In this document: positions 48,503-59,721 of the stretch, piece after piece
How positions within the stretch are numbered: the stretch's first letter is position 1
How the letters are laid out: every line of letters begins with the position of its first letter
Origin: Begonia masoniana
Lineage: Eukaryota > Streptophyta > Magnoliopsida > Cucurbitales > Begoniaceae
Assembly: GCA_022432975.1 (NCBI GenBank)
Contig: CM039515.1
Coordinates: 23,268,923-23,332,922 of the forward strand
Length of the DNA stretch: 64,000 bases
Reading direction: 5' to 3'
Position numbers and translations under genes: made by a program
The notes under the pieces: generated by a model
What the model was told of the DNA's origin: nothing
Database searches by the model: none
What the model saw: the letters and a program-made list of their open reading frames with translations, nothing else

Positions 48503-48708
48503 GTTTGTGGTTCTTAACTTAAACTGTACCAACTATAGACTCACTCTAGTCGAATCACCTTCCTTTCTATGGTCGTCCTAGTCGCTTTAACCCCTACACA
48601 CGTCTTCCAATTTAAAGTGCTAAACCTTTTCTCATTAGTTAATACATTTAGGTTTTTAAGCACTTTCTAACTCTCATGTTTTAGCTTCACAATCTCTAAT
48701 CAAGCACA

Positions 48709-49635
48709 CTAAATGTTTGACGTGTCTATCAAAGAAAATACAGTTACACCAGTAACTAAAATACTACCTGCGACAACCGAAGACTGAGCCTCGTTGTCGA
48801 CGTCACCAGGCTCGATAAAAGCAAAGATCCTCGGCATGGCTCTCCTCTGATCTCTGCTCGGCTGATCTCGGCCCGGCTTCGGGCAATATTTAACGAAATG
48901 GCCAACTTCTCCGCACCGATAGCACTTATTAGTGCCCACTCGGCATTCGCCACTATGCTCTTTCTCACACTTAGAGCACCAAGGCATCTGAGGAGCCCCT
49001 TGCACTTACTTTCTTTTCCCCCTGTCGTTACCTCCTTCATAAGGCCTCTTGATGCCCCTTTGTTGTTACACTTGCGATTGTCCTTTTTGTTGCCAGTCTC
49101 TATCCCAGGGTTGAGGCCGAATCTCCCGAAAGAAGCCCTTAGCTGGCTCCCTTGGCTTAACAAAAGTCGACTCTGCAGCCTCGAAGTCCAAAGCTCTTGC
49201 TGCGATGTCGGAGTACGGTACATCCAGAATCCCGGATACTATAATGTTCTTTCAAATCTCCGGGTTCAGCCAATCTATAAACTGGTGTACCTTATCTTCA
49301 TTGTCGCTTACTAGGCGTGGCGCAAACCAAGATAAGGCCTCAAACTTCCATATATACTCCGCAACAGAACCTGTCTGCTTCAGCTGCGTAAACTCATTTC
49401 TCTTAGCCGCCCTCACCGTACGGCTAAAGTACTTATCAAAAAACACGGTATTGAACAGTTCCCACGCCATAACTGACACATCGGTTGTTGCCTTGATCGA
49501 ATCCCACAAAAATCGCGCATCCAACGCCAAATGAAAGGCGACGTAGACAACTTTATTCTCATCCTCTATCCCCGTGTATCCTAACATATCCTCCATGGTT
49601 CTGATCCACTCCTCGGCCAAAGAGGGGTCCGATGA
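48709..49635 (-). pseudogene. gag: Ty3/gypsy gag of the gag-only element, cut at the protease
   Basis: One minus-strand frame. It starts in the Retrotrans_gag core (AEEWIRTMEDMLGY, FLWDSIKATT, FFDKYFSRTVRAAKRNEF, SVAEYIWKFEALSWFAPRLV). It ends with two cysteine motifs, CSKCEKEHSGEC and the canonical CYRCGEVGHFVKYC, and the lead-in to protease (VAGSILVTGVTVFSLIDTS), where it stops at the active-site Asp region (48720). RT, RNase H and integrase are absent between here and the PPT. In-frame stops: 49638-49636 (just upstream), 49254-49252 TGA and one TAA near 49066. Gag normally forms the particle; this copy cannot make full-length protein. Confidence 0.85.
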
Positions 49636-49987
49636 CTATCCGCTGAAAACGGGGGATTGTAGCCTTTGGAATCTCTCCATGCCACGATGGTTTGGAAACA
49701 CTACTCTCGGGCCTCACGATTTGCACGATTTATAAGTCTTTTGATCTGTTGTGCTTGCCTGTCCATATGCTAGGCCTGACGATCCAGCAAATCCATAAGT
49801 CTGTTTAGGGCCTCGTCCCTACGGTCCTTTCCTCGAACCATCATATACTTCCTATAAATGTTAAAACAAATAATCCTAAGAAATCAAATTTAAACAAAGC
49901 ATTTAAACATACTTATAGTTGAGGAAGAATGCCCGCATAGTGGCTGTGCAGTCAACCAGTCTACAGAACTGATTTTAAAATCCGGGG

Positions 49988-49998
49988 GCTCTGATACC
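49988..49998 (-). other. Primer binding site, tRNA-iMet
   Basis: Minus-strand GGTATCAGAGC lies 5 bp inside the LTR edge at 50004, between the 5' LTR and gag. Confidence 0.85.
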
Positions 49999-50197
49999 CT
50001 AACTATAACACCCCGTAAATTTACCCTCGTACTATTCTTAAAAAAATCACGAAAAATTTAAACTTTCATTCATTTCTTTTCATCATGCATGTACACGGAC
50101 GGGTATTCAGCGGAAGATTATTCATTTGTGAAAACTTAAAATAAAATTAAACTTAGGTGTGAATGCTAAAACAATAGAAATATGGGCAGAGAATAAA

Positions 50198-50390
50198 TTT
50201 TTCCTCTTGGGTTTCATCTAAGGAACAGTAGAAATCTTCAACCTTTTCTATTAGGTTTCATTGAAGGAATTGTGTTTTTCCTCTCGGGTTTCATCAAAGG
50301 AACAGTAGAAATCTTCAACTTTTTCTATTGGGTTTCATTGAAGGAATTGTGTTTTTCCTCTCGGGTTTCTTCAAAGGGATGGATGACAGA
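50198..50390 (+). repeat. 77-bp tandem repeat in the LTR
   Basis: TTTTTCCTCTCGGGTTTCAT units start at 50198, 50275 and 50352 (two and a half copies). The contig break at 16035 falls in the same repeat. Confidence 0.8.
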
Positions 50391-50394
50391 ACTA

Positions 50395-50700
50395 AGAGGT
50401 AGAATGGACGTTTAAAACAGAAGACAGAATGGACGTTTGAAATAGCAGACAGAATGGACGACGGAAATAGCAGATAATGTGGACGTTTAAAATAGCAGAC
50501 AGAATGGACGACGAAAATAGCAGATAACGTGGACGTTTAAAATAGCAGATAACGTGGACATTTAAAATAGCAGACAGAATGGACGACGAAAATGGCACAT
50601 AATGTGGACGTTTAAAATAGCAGACAGAATGGACAATAGAAATAGCAGATAACGTGGACATTTAAAATAGCAGACAGAGTGGACGACAGAAGCATACGGC
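50395..50700 (+). repeat. 25-bp minisatellite in the LTR
   Basis: About a dozen imperfect units of TGGACGTTTAAAATAGCAG plus ACAGAA or ATAACG. A shorter array sits at 38480-38640. Confidence 0.8.
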
Positions 50701-51250
50701 AACGTGGACGACATAAGCAGAAGGCGACGTGGACGACAGTTCTCGCCTACAGACTTCATTCGTCCATGGACTCTATTCGTCCCCGAGGCTTATTCGTCCA
50801 CGGGACTTGGACATTGACTTTGGACAATAACTTTCTTATAGAAACACTTAACTGAACTTTATTGTCTACTGACTTTGGACGATGACTTTCTTACATAAAC
50901 ACTTAACTGAACTTTATCGTCCACGGACTTTGGACGATGACTTTCTTACAGAAATACTTAACCAAAACTCATACAATCCCCTCCCCCCCTGTTTCACCCA
51001 TTACCCGAACGATCGCCCTTTTCTGGCGATCGATCGGCTAGCTCTCTGGATTTTGTCTAGAGAGCTGTTTTCACCATCTTTCCCCTGCATGATCTAAAAT
51101 CATCAAACATATTATCAACTTTAAGCCAATTCAATTCATTAAAATCTAATCTATTTCAATTATCAATCAACCCAGTTCATCAATCTCCAAACATACTCTG
51201 TTATTTCTCCCAACAGAAACATATATCGTAAAATCTCCAGAGACAACAAA

Positions 51251-53322
51251 GTTTTCCAAAACATTAAAACATCCATCTATCAATTATCCAGATACCAGAC
51301 ATCCTAAAATAATTCTATTTATACAAATCTCCTATCTAATCCACCATCAGCCCAAAATATCCCAGAAATTCTCAAAACATCTACTTACATCCGCAAGGGT
51401 CAAAATAAGCACCGACTGCCCAGTGCACTCCCACAGGCCAACCTTCTTCAACCCGCTCATTCCTCGAGTGGAGGGATATCATCCTCACCTGTAGTGAAAT
51501 CACCTACACCATAAAGACAACTATGAGCTAAAGACTCAGTAAGTTTCGTAAATGCAAATGCATGTTGTGCATATGAGTTTCGTAAATCATGCAGACCTTT
51601 TAATTATTTCATTACAGAACAGATGGTTACAGAACAGAATGTCATCGGGGACTAAACTCTCACCAGATGGAGAGGGCACATATGGCGGTTAGACAGCCCT
51701 TTTCATCTACCGGGGTAAAAACATGCTTCCATCCGTAAACAGCCATGCCTGAACCCCACTCCGTCGTGACCAGATTACGTACATTCTTACAGATTACGTA
51801 CATTCGTTTCTTTAATTCATTTTTTTTCTTAAACACGTGTAGAAATCTATTTTCATGCTATTTTGAAAGACGTGATGCTTGTACAGAAAACATGTACAGA
51901 AAAGGCATAATTTAAACATACAACATGTGTATCATCAAGACGATAAAAGCATAACCTATAAAAGTAGCTAATCCTAACTACCCAACCAAAGCAATTAACA
52001 AACAAAACCCCAATATTCCTCAACGCAACTTTGACATACGGTGTAGGCCAATCGGCCATAGTAAGTCACGAGAACTTACCTCGCCTTCGTTACGGTTCAA
52101 TCTTCGTCCACAAGCGTTGTTCACCTAAGGCAATTCGCAACAATCGTCGTTAAAACGAGTTTAAACTATTAAACATCCAATCTAACGAATCCCTTAACTA
52201 AAGAATTTTTTAAAACTCTAATTTAACTCATTGAGGCATTTTATCGAGCAATTCACGCTCGACACCTTAAAACCTCCATTAACAAAGTTTTCCAAAACAT
52301 TAAAACATCCATCTATCAATTATCCAGATACCAGACATCCTAAAATAATTCTATTTATACAATCTCCTATCTAATCCACCATCAGCCCAAAATATCCCAG
52401 AAATTCTCAAAACATCTACTTACATCCGCAAGGGTCAAAATAAGCACCGACTGCCCAGTGCACTCCCACAGGCCAACCTTCTTCAACCCGCTCATTCCTC
52501 GAGTGGAGGGATATCATCCTCACCTGTAGTGAAATCACCTACACCATAAAGACAACTATGAGCTAAAGACTCAGTAAGTTTCGTAATGCAAATGCATGTT
52601 GTGCATATGAGTTTCGTAAATCATGCAGACCTTTTAATTATTTCATTACAGAACAGATGGTTACAGAACAGAATGTCATCGGGGACTAAACTCTCACCAG
52701 ATGGAGAGGGCACATATGGCGGTTAGACAGCCCTTTTCATCTACCGGGGTAAAAACATGCTTCCATCCGTAAACAGCCATGCCTGAACCCCACTCCGTCG
52801 TGACCAGATTACGTACATTCTTACAGATTACGTACATTCGTTTCTTTAATTCATTTTTTTTCTTAAACACGTGTAGAAATCTATTTTCATGCTATTTGAA
52901 AGAACGTGATGCTTGTACAGAAAACATGTACAGAAAAGGCATAATTTAAACATACAACATGTGTATCATCAAGACGATAAAAGCATAACCTATAAAAGTA
53001 GCTAATCCTAACTACCCAACCAAAGCAATTAACAAACAAAACCCCAATATTCCTCAACGCAACTTTGACATACGGTGTAGGCCAATCGGCCATAGTAAGT
53101 CACGAGAACTTACCTCGCCTTCGTTACGGTTCAATCTTCGTCCACAAGCGTTGTTCACCTAAGGCAATTCGCAACAATCGTCGTTAAAACGAGTTTAAAC
53201 TATTAAACATCCAATCTAACGAATCCCTTAACTAAAGAAATTTTTTAAAACTCTAATTTAACTCATTGAGGCATTTTATCGAGCAATTCACGCTCGACAC
53301 CTTAAAACCTCCATTAACAAAG
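51251..53322 (+). repeat. 1036-bp tandem duplication within the LTR
   Basis: 51251-52286 and 52287-53322 are nearly identical. The junction shares AACAAAGTTTTCCAAA. The few differences I see are single-base length changes in A or T runs (TATACAAATC/TATACAATC, GTAAATGC/GTAATGC, ATTTTGAAAG/ATTTGAAAG). Confidence 0.88.
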
Positions 53323-53540
53323 TTTTCCAAACCTTAAACATCCATAAACCCTAACATTCCTTAATAAATCGATTAACTTCGTCCAATAACTACCAATACA
53401 TCGATTAGGGTCGTAAATAAGGTAACCCTAACAATTTTTTTAACTTAATCCAACGGTTTCTCAAAAATCCTAAACGAAACTCTAACCGTTTTAACCCGTG
53501 AAAACCGAAATCTAATGTCCGAAAGCTATAGAATCTTACC

Positions 53541-54679
53541 TTTGAGAGATAAAGGCTACATTTGCACATAGATTTTTAAGGGAGACTCTAGTTTTGACTC
53601 CTAAGGAAGGATCACCTAGAACTTCATCTAAGGGATTATCTTTTACATATTTCCAATCTCTAGGAATAGCAACATTTTCATCATTAGCTGGGACAATGTC
53701 TAGAGAATTTGAAGAAGGATCTAGGAAATTTTCTCCTTGAATGGTTTCAGCAGGTTTGTCTAAGGAGAGAGAATCCATTTGCTTTTCCAGAATGTCATCT
53801 TCTTCTACATTGATAATGGGTTGAGGGGTCTCATCAAAATTGACATGCATGGATTTTTCTACAACTAGTGTTCTTTTGTTGAACACCCTATAAGCTTTAC
53901 TGATTAATGAATATCCAATGAATATTCCAAGATCCGTCTTGTAATCAGATTTTCCCAAATTATCCTTGGTGTTAAGAATGAAACATTTACAGCCAAAGGC
54001 TCTAAAATACTTAACACTAGGAGACTTGCTGTTCCATAGCTCATAGGGGGTTTTCTCTAAAATCGGTCTTATGGAGACACGATTTAGAACATAGCAAGCT
54101 GTGGAAACAGCTTCTGCCCAGAAATATTTTGGAAGAGAGTTTTCATTGAGAATGGTTCGAGCAAGCTCTTGAAGAGACCTATTCTTCCTCTCAACAACAC
54201 CATTCTGTTGAGGGGTTCTAGGAGATGAGAAATTGTGCTCAATTCCATGTTTGAGACACAAGAGTTCAAATTTTTCATTATCAAATTCTCCACCATGATC
54301 ACTACGAATAGCAACAATGGTGAACTCCTTTTCATTTTGAACTCTCTTCCTAAAGCTAGAGAAGGTATCAAAAGTTTCAACCTTTGACCTTAGAAAGAAT
54401 ACCCAAGTGAATCTAGAGAAATCATCAACAATGACAAAGGCATAATGTTTGCCTCCTAGACTAACAATATTTGAAGGACCGAAAAGGTCCATGTGAAGTA
54501 GTTGTAGAGGTTTGGACGATGTGACAGTATTCTTTGAGGCAGCTTTTGGTTTGTTTTCCCATTTGACAAGTATCACAAACTCTATCCTTGTCAAATGATA
54601 GTTTTGGAAGTCCTCTAACTAGATTATTCTTTGAGATCTTAGCTAAGGTATCCATTTCTACATGCCCTAACCTTCTATG
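53541..54679 (-). pseudogene. Sirevirus element 1: integrase, truncated
   Basis: The minus strand starts with the zinc-binding part (MDTLAKISKNN... VCDTCQMGKQ). About 5 bp missing near 54545 relative to element 2 shift the frame, and the core continues in 54594-53541. Core motifs: LLHMDLFGPSN (first Asp), AIRSDHGGEFDNEKFE (second Asp) and PRTPQQNGVVERKNRS (Glu), so the DDE triad is kept. The C-terminal part (YELWNSKSPSVKYFRAFGC; KAYRVFNKRTLVVE) follows. The sequence stops at NLCANVAFISQ, before RT, where the gypsy LTR begins. Integrase joins element DNA to the genome; this copy is not functional. Confidence 0.88.
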
Positions 54680-55080
54680 TCAAGACCAACTATCACCAGA
54701 GGATTTTACAGTACACTTCTCATTCACACAATCAAAATCATCTAAGTTAATAATATATACATTCTCTTTCCTATAACCTGTGAATAATATCTTGTTATTC
54801 AGACTATCTTTAATCACACAAGTATCAGATTTAAATATTACTTTATATCCCTTATCACATAGTTGACTGATACTTAATAACTTGTGTTTTAACCTTTCTA
54901 CTAATAAAACATGTTCAATGATGGGGTTAGAAGGGTTACCTATATTGCTGATGCCAATTTTGATTTCCACTAAAGGTGATATTTCATTTCTTCTTGTTGG
55001 CAACGGAAAACTTTGAAGAGTCTCCCATCATGTGTCTTGAGCACCCGCTATCTAGGTACCACTAGTTTTTCATAGAAGAA
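54680..55080 (-). pseudogene. Sirevirus element 1: protease tail and GAG-pre-integrase
   Basis: Minus-strand frame with NPIIEHVLLVERLKHKLLSISQL and YRKENVYIINLDDF, the copia GAG-pre-integrase region. A TGA at 54682-54680 falls where element 2 has Trp. The protease active site is not readable in one frame. Confidence 0.75.
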
Positions 55081-55252
55081 TTCTTAACCTACAAAACAAC
55101 AGATCAAGTTGTTTTTTTTTTGTACCTAAACCTTTTGGGTCCTAACGTTAGGTTAGGTTACTCTAGATTTGCTAAATTTTAGGAGACATACAAAAGATTT
55201 ATGTCCTATTAAGTTACATGTATGACATGTGGATGGTTTAACAAAGAAGTTT

Positions 55253-56145
55253 TCATATACTTTCTTTTTTGTTAGATCTTTCATACCCGATCCCAGCTTT
55301 ATCAAATGTAACTCTTTGGTTTCCTAATAGCATATTCAAATTCTTGCTTCCATTAGTAAACTTAAGAACAATGTCATTCAAATTCTCATTTCTACTTTTA
55401 AGTTCACTAATTTCTTTTTCATGCAAGTTAGTTTCCTTGGCATGCTTTTCAATTAAGTTTGTATTTTCCTTCTTTAACAAGTTGTATTTAGTCTTAAGCA
55501 TGTTGTATTGTTTAACTAAATCATTAAATGCATCAATTAACTCACCATCATCAGTTTTACTCTCACTAGAGGAATGACTAACCCCATCTTCGTGTGTCAT
55601 GAAGCATAGATTGACGACTTCTTCATCTTCGGAAGAGATGTCACTTTCACTTTCGTCTCAAGTAGCCTTCATAGCTCTCTTCTTAAACTTCTTGGGACCT
55701 TTCTTAGCTTATGGATAGTCGGCCTTCATGTGTCCCGACTTCCCACACTCAAAACATGTGATCTCTTTTTCTTTTTGGGATTTCTCACCCTTTGAAAATC
55801 TCCTTCCTTGCATCCTTTTCCATTGAAGATACTTGCTGAATCTTCTAGTAATGAGGGCTATGTCCTCCTCATATTCTTCTTGCTTACTCGAGGAGGCTTT
55901 AAGAACTATGTCTTTCCTCTTGGAGACTTCCTTTTCTCTGAGGTCCTCTTTTTCATTTACTCTCATAGTTATCTCATGTGTCATGAGAGAACCAATGAGC
56001 TCTTCAAGCTTGAGGACTTTTAAATCTCTTGCTTTTTGGATGGCCGTCACTTTCGGTTGCCATCTCCTTGGTAGACATCTCAAAATTTTTTTGACAAGTC
56101 TTCATTTGGATACACTCTACCAAGCACTTTTAAACCATTAGTGAT
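55253..56145 (-). pseudogene. gag: Sirevirus element 1: Gag, interrupted
   Basis: One minus-strand frame. The mid-gag capsid part (ILRCLPRRWQPKVTAIQ, LEELIGSLMTHE) leads to the zinc knuckle CFECGKSGHMKADY, whose last Cys is Tyr. An acidic/coiled-coil region follows (NMLKTKYNLLKKENTNLIEKH, 55600-55253). Stops: 55711-55709 TAA (element 2 has Gln CAA) and 55659-55657 TGA (element 2 has Trp). The N-terminal half is absent because element 2 inserted at 56150/56151. Confidence 0.85.
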
Positions 56146-56150
56146 GTTAG

Positions 56151-57283
56151 TGTAGGATCGTTATAGTCTAAGAGGGGGGGTGAATTAAAAATTTCTTAAT
56201 CTCTTTTACTAAGTGTAATAAGTGTTTCTCAATATTGATTGCTTACTAATTCAAATAAATAGAGAGAGAGAGAAAAAAACAACACCGAGAGTTTTTACGT
56301 GGTTCGGCCAAAACTTGCCTACGTCCACGCTTTAAGGTTTCCCCCTTGAAGATTCTTAACTTCTCCTCAACGAGAATTCCAGATCGACCTTCACGGGCGT
56401 CGATCTACAGCCTTTACAATTTTGGATTGAACTTTATTGGCATCAATCCACTGCTTTTGCGATTTTACAAGATGAATACAGTTTTCAGCAAGCTACACTC
56501 TCTCAAAAATATAAATCACAAGTTTAAGAGTAGAGGGGTGTAAGAAGAGTAACAGAGTATTACAAAGCTTTTGCGTATTAGGGCTCAGAGAGAATTTTGG
56601 CAAAAGTTCTTTTCTCGAGCTTCTTTATTCTATTTATACTCTATTTGAAATCGGCTTCAGATCTGGCATGCTTCTCATTTGTAAATAGAAATATAGCCGT
56701 TGGAGAAACATCCGTACTTAGATGGCTAGACGTTGCGTTCTGAAGTCGCTTTCGTTCATCGGCCATTAATGGTCTGGAGTTAAAGCTTTGGACAACTATC
56801 CTGTAGCTTCGCGGTATTTTTAAATTCTGGCGGAAGATGTTGCTTTACAATGCTTGAATCGCCATCGGTAGATATAGCTTTAAAATGCTCGAACTGATAC
56901 TGTTCAGCGGTGGATGTTGTCTTTGAAATTCCAGCTGTGGATGTTGAACTTTGTCGTTTAGCTAGCGGTGGAAGTCTTCTTTGAAATGCTAGCGGTGGAT
57001 GTGCCCTTTGAATGCCAGCGGTGGATGTGCAATATTTTATCACTTTCAGCTCTATTTTGCTATCACACCCTGAACACTTGACAGATTTGTTAAACAACTA
57101 AAATACCATTTTCAAAGGGTATTTCCACTGAAGATTTAGAGACATATATATATATATATATAGAGGTCAATATTTAACTTATTAATCAATTTATAAATCT
57201 CATATATTTAATTTAATCAAAATATATTTCATAAAACACATCATCAAAAACATCGTTAGACTTAAACACTATTTAAGTCAACA
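56151..57283 (-). repeat. 3' LTR of Sirevirus element 2
   Basis: 1133 bp, minus strand TGTTGACTTAAATAG ... CGATCCTACA. It contains TTTTTACGTGGTTCGGCC in plus orientation (56294), also present in the LTR at 63604-64000. A short AT repeat lies at 57146-57163, and CATCCACCGCTGG-like words recur at 56900-57030. Confidence 0.85.
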
Positions 57284-57301
57284 ATCTCTCCCTTTTTTTA
57301 T
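57284..57301 (-). other. Polypurine tract of element 2
   Basis: Minus-strand ATAAAAAAAGGGAGAGAT lies immediately before the LTR start TGTTGACTT. Confidence 0.85.
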
Positions 57302-57573
57302 GATGACAAACTATGAGTATAAATTGATTAATTATCTCTCCCCCATAATCCTTGCTCCCCCACAGCATGTGCATACAATCCAATTTATGTGTACACAATC
57401 CAATTTAATTTTCACATAGTGCTGTCACACTTTCTCCCCCTTTGACATTATAAAAAAAACAGTAAGAAGCAGTCAACATTGGTATATTGAAGAATTGTAA
57501 GAGCAGAGTACCAAACAAAAACTGGTACATCTCAGGAAGCTGAAAAAAATGTCTAAAAAAAAATATCTCCTAT
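57302..57573 (-). other. Element 2 3' non-coding region
   Basis: Lies between the extra ORF and the PPT. It holds purine-rich words GGGGGAGAAAGTG and GTGGGGGAGCAAGG on the minus strand, reminiscent of extra PPT-like tracts in Sireviruses. No ORF. Confidence 0.6.
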
Positions 57574-59469
57574 TTAATCTAAATCCATAATGCGCTTCCA
57601 CAACTCCTTTATGATTGATGGAGGCACTGTAAAATTGACATCAGGAACAATCAGAGGTTCAGAAATGGTAGTAGAAGCCAAAGGAGCAGAAGGAGCAGAA
57701 GGAGAAAATGGACCTCGATATACCACCAAGTCCAGGCACAGAGGAGGCTCTACAGATGGATCAGCCGTTGAAGGTGGTTGTTCAGATGAGGACTCGTTGA
57801 CAGAGGAACTAAAAGAAGCAGTGAATCTAAACTCAGCATCCTGAATATTTAAAGGCATGAAGTTCACTTCCTCGCCAACTTCTGGTCTGATGATTGGATG
57901 GAGGAAATCAGCAGAACAAGCCTCTGAGAAACAAAGAGGGCTAGACGGTTCTGGTTGAAAGGCTTGAATGTCAGACTGTATAGACCGAAGGGTCCTTGAG
58001 AGAGAGCCTTCAAGTCTATCCATCTTGGAAGTCAATAGATCCTGAACTGTGTCAAGGTCCTTGCTCATGTCCATTCTGCTCTGAGTTAGCTTGGCATCTA
58101 ATGACACATTCATCTGATCCTTAACAGAGGTGAGAGCAGTGCCTAAACTGGCTATGCAAGACATAACCTCAGTGTACTGGTCCTCACTAATGGATGATCT
58201 CCTCTGATAGGTTTTTGGAGTTTGAGGCATTTATTTGGATTGGTGAGGAGGTTTGGATTTGAGGAGCAGGTGGTGGAGAAGCAGGACCCTCTGAAGTGGA
58301 AGGGGCACAGATGAGGGAACTGAGGGTGCCTCAAAAGTATGTGTTGGAAGGGATGAGGTAGGGTGTCTTGGAGCAGGAGGAGGAAGTTGAGAGCGAGACA
58401 CCTGAGAGGATGAAGGAGAATCAACAAAGGCAGGGATTTCAGATTCATCCACACCTTTATGAGTAGACTCATCCTCTTGTAGGATCAACTTCCTCTTCCC
58501 CAACCGAGCAGAAGTTGCCTTAGACACCCTCTTGCGGGCCTCATCCAAAACAAAATCTCCTTTTTTTGTCTTTTTGATCCCCATTCTCTTCAGAGTGGAG
58601 ATCGAGTAATAACTTGAAGGCTGAAGACGGAAGGGGTCATCTTCCTCTAGAAATTCAACTTCAAACTTCTCGAAAATTTTCATGAGAAGTAAATTATAGG
58701 GAAGCGATGTAGTCCTGGTGGAGACACTCTGATTCATCCTTCTCAACACAATGAAACCCATCTTAAAGGGGGTCTGTTGGTAGAGGGCAAAAAGAACAAA
58801 CAATTCCATGCCACTCACATCATCATAGTGACCACCCTTAGGAATGATATTGTAACCAATCATCTGGTGAAAGAGCCAAGCCCTGATATTGAGGTGCTTG
58901 CTCTTTAAGGGATTAGGGATGTGATTTGGGTCTTGAGCAATTGATTTAAAAAACAGATGGCCCTCCGGAGAGTTAAGGAGTGGGGGCTCATGCCTTGATT
59001 CAAAAAATTTGACATGGTTATCCAACTGTGGGCTTTCCAGGATATCATTTATTGCTTGGGATGTGAGAACTATGTGTTTTCCATACACATAGCTCGAGAT
59101 AGAATTGAAGTCAGAAGGGTAGCTAAGATTGACATAAAACATTTTAACTGCTACGGGGTAATAAAAAGATTCAACATCGAATAATCCCAATAAACCAAGA
59201 CCTTTCAAGGGTTCAACTAAATCCAAGCCTTCTAAATCCTCAAAGATAATATCACGACTGGGAATAAGGGATTTAAGCTTAAAATCGTCATGATACCTCT
59301 CTTCGGCAACATGACTGAGGAAGTAGAGAGATGGCCACTGAGTTGCACGAGGAAGCTCTCGTGGCTGACGAGCAGAAGTTTTGGCCTTCTTCATGGCTGG
59401 TTCTGGAACTGCTCTAGATGAAGATGCCATTGAGTCAGGTAAAGAACTTTTTGAGCGAGAAAACTCCAA
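57574..59469 (-). pseudogene. Extra ORF downstream of pol in the Sirevirus (putative plant transposon protein-like)
   Basis: One frame of 632 codons broken by a single TAA at 58233-58231, with ATG following at 58230. The likely start is the second Met at 59430 (context CAATGGC). Part 1 has a basic start (MKKAKTSARQPR) and a domain at about residues 60-290 that I recall as the 'putative plant transposon protein' family (PF20167): VKMFYVNLSYPSDFN, SYVYGKHIVLTSQAINDIL, and a helical GHYDDVSGMELFVLFALYQ segment. A Ser/Pro-rich linker follows; just before the stop it turns Leu-rich, while a neighbouring frame is Pro-rich, suggesting a local frameshift too. Part 2 (218 residues) has a predicted coiled coil (LTSKMDRLEGSLSRTLRSIQ). 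Its position matches the env-like ORF reported in SIRE1-type elements, but I see no clear signal peptide or membrane span. The function is unknown. Confidence 0.7.
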
Positions 59470-59721
59470 GGAGAGGAAATAGGGCAGGAGCTATTGAAAG
59501 AGCGCGAAAAGATGAAATGTCGGAAGCAAAGAGGTTCAAATGCTTTAGGATTCGCCCGATTATTAGAATATATACTTGAAAATAATATCGCCCGATGGTG
59601 ACACGTGTCACCAGAAAGCGGATGATGCATATCTTCCGACGCACAGTGGATGATACACATCTTCCGACGGAAAATGAATTCGTATTGCATTGAAAGTCTT
59701 AAACAAGGAAGAAAAAGGACC

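Larger units (their letters stand above)
50004..53540 (-). repeat. 5' LTR of the gag-only gypsy element (start missing)
   Basis: On the minus strand it ends TTTACGGGGTGTTATA at 50004 next to the primer site. It is collinear with the other long LTRs. Its first roughly 370 bp (present in the 3' LTR at 45448-45812) are missing; at 53540/53541 it abuts a truncated copia integrase. A 1036-bp tandem duplication inflates it from about 2.5 to 3.5 kb. Confidence 0.78.

Noticed and set aside
51853..53093. Two identical 68-codon ORFs
   Set aside because: They are the two halves of the LTR tandem duplication, not genes.
57574..59469. Calling the extra Sirevirus ORF an envelope protein
   Set aside because: No signal peptide, transmembrane segment or cysteine pattern is evident; only the position is env-like.
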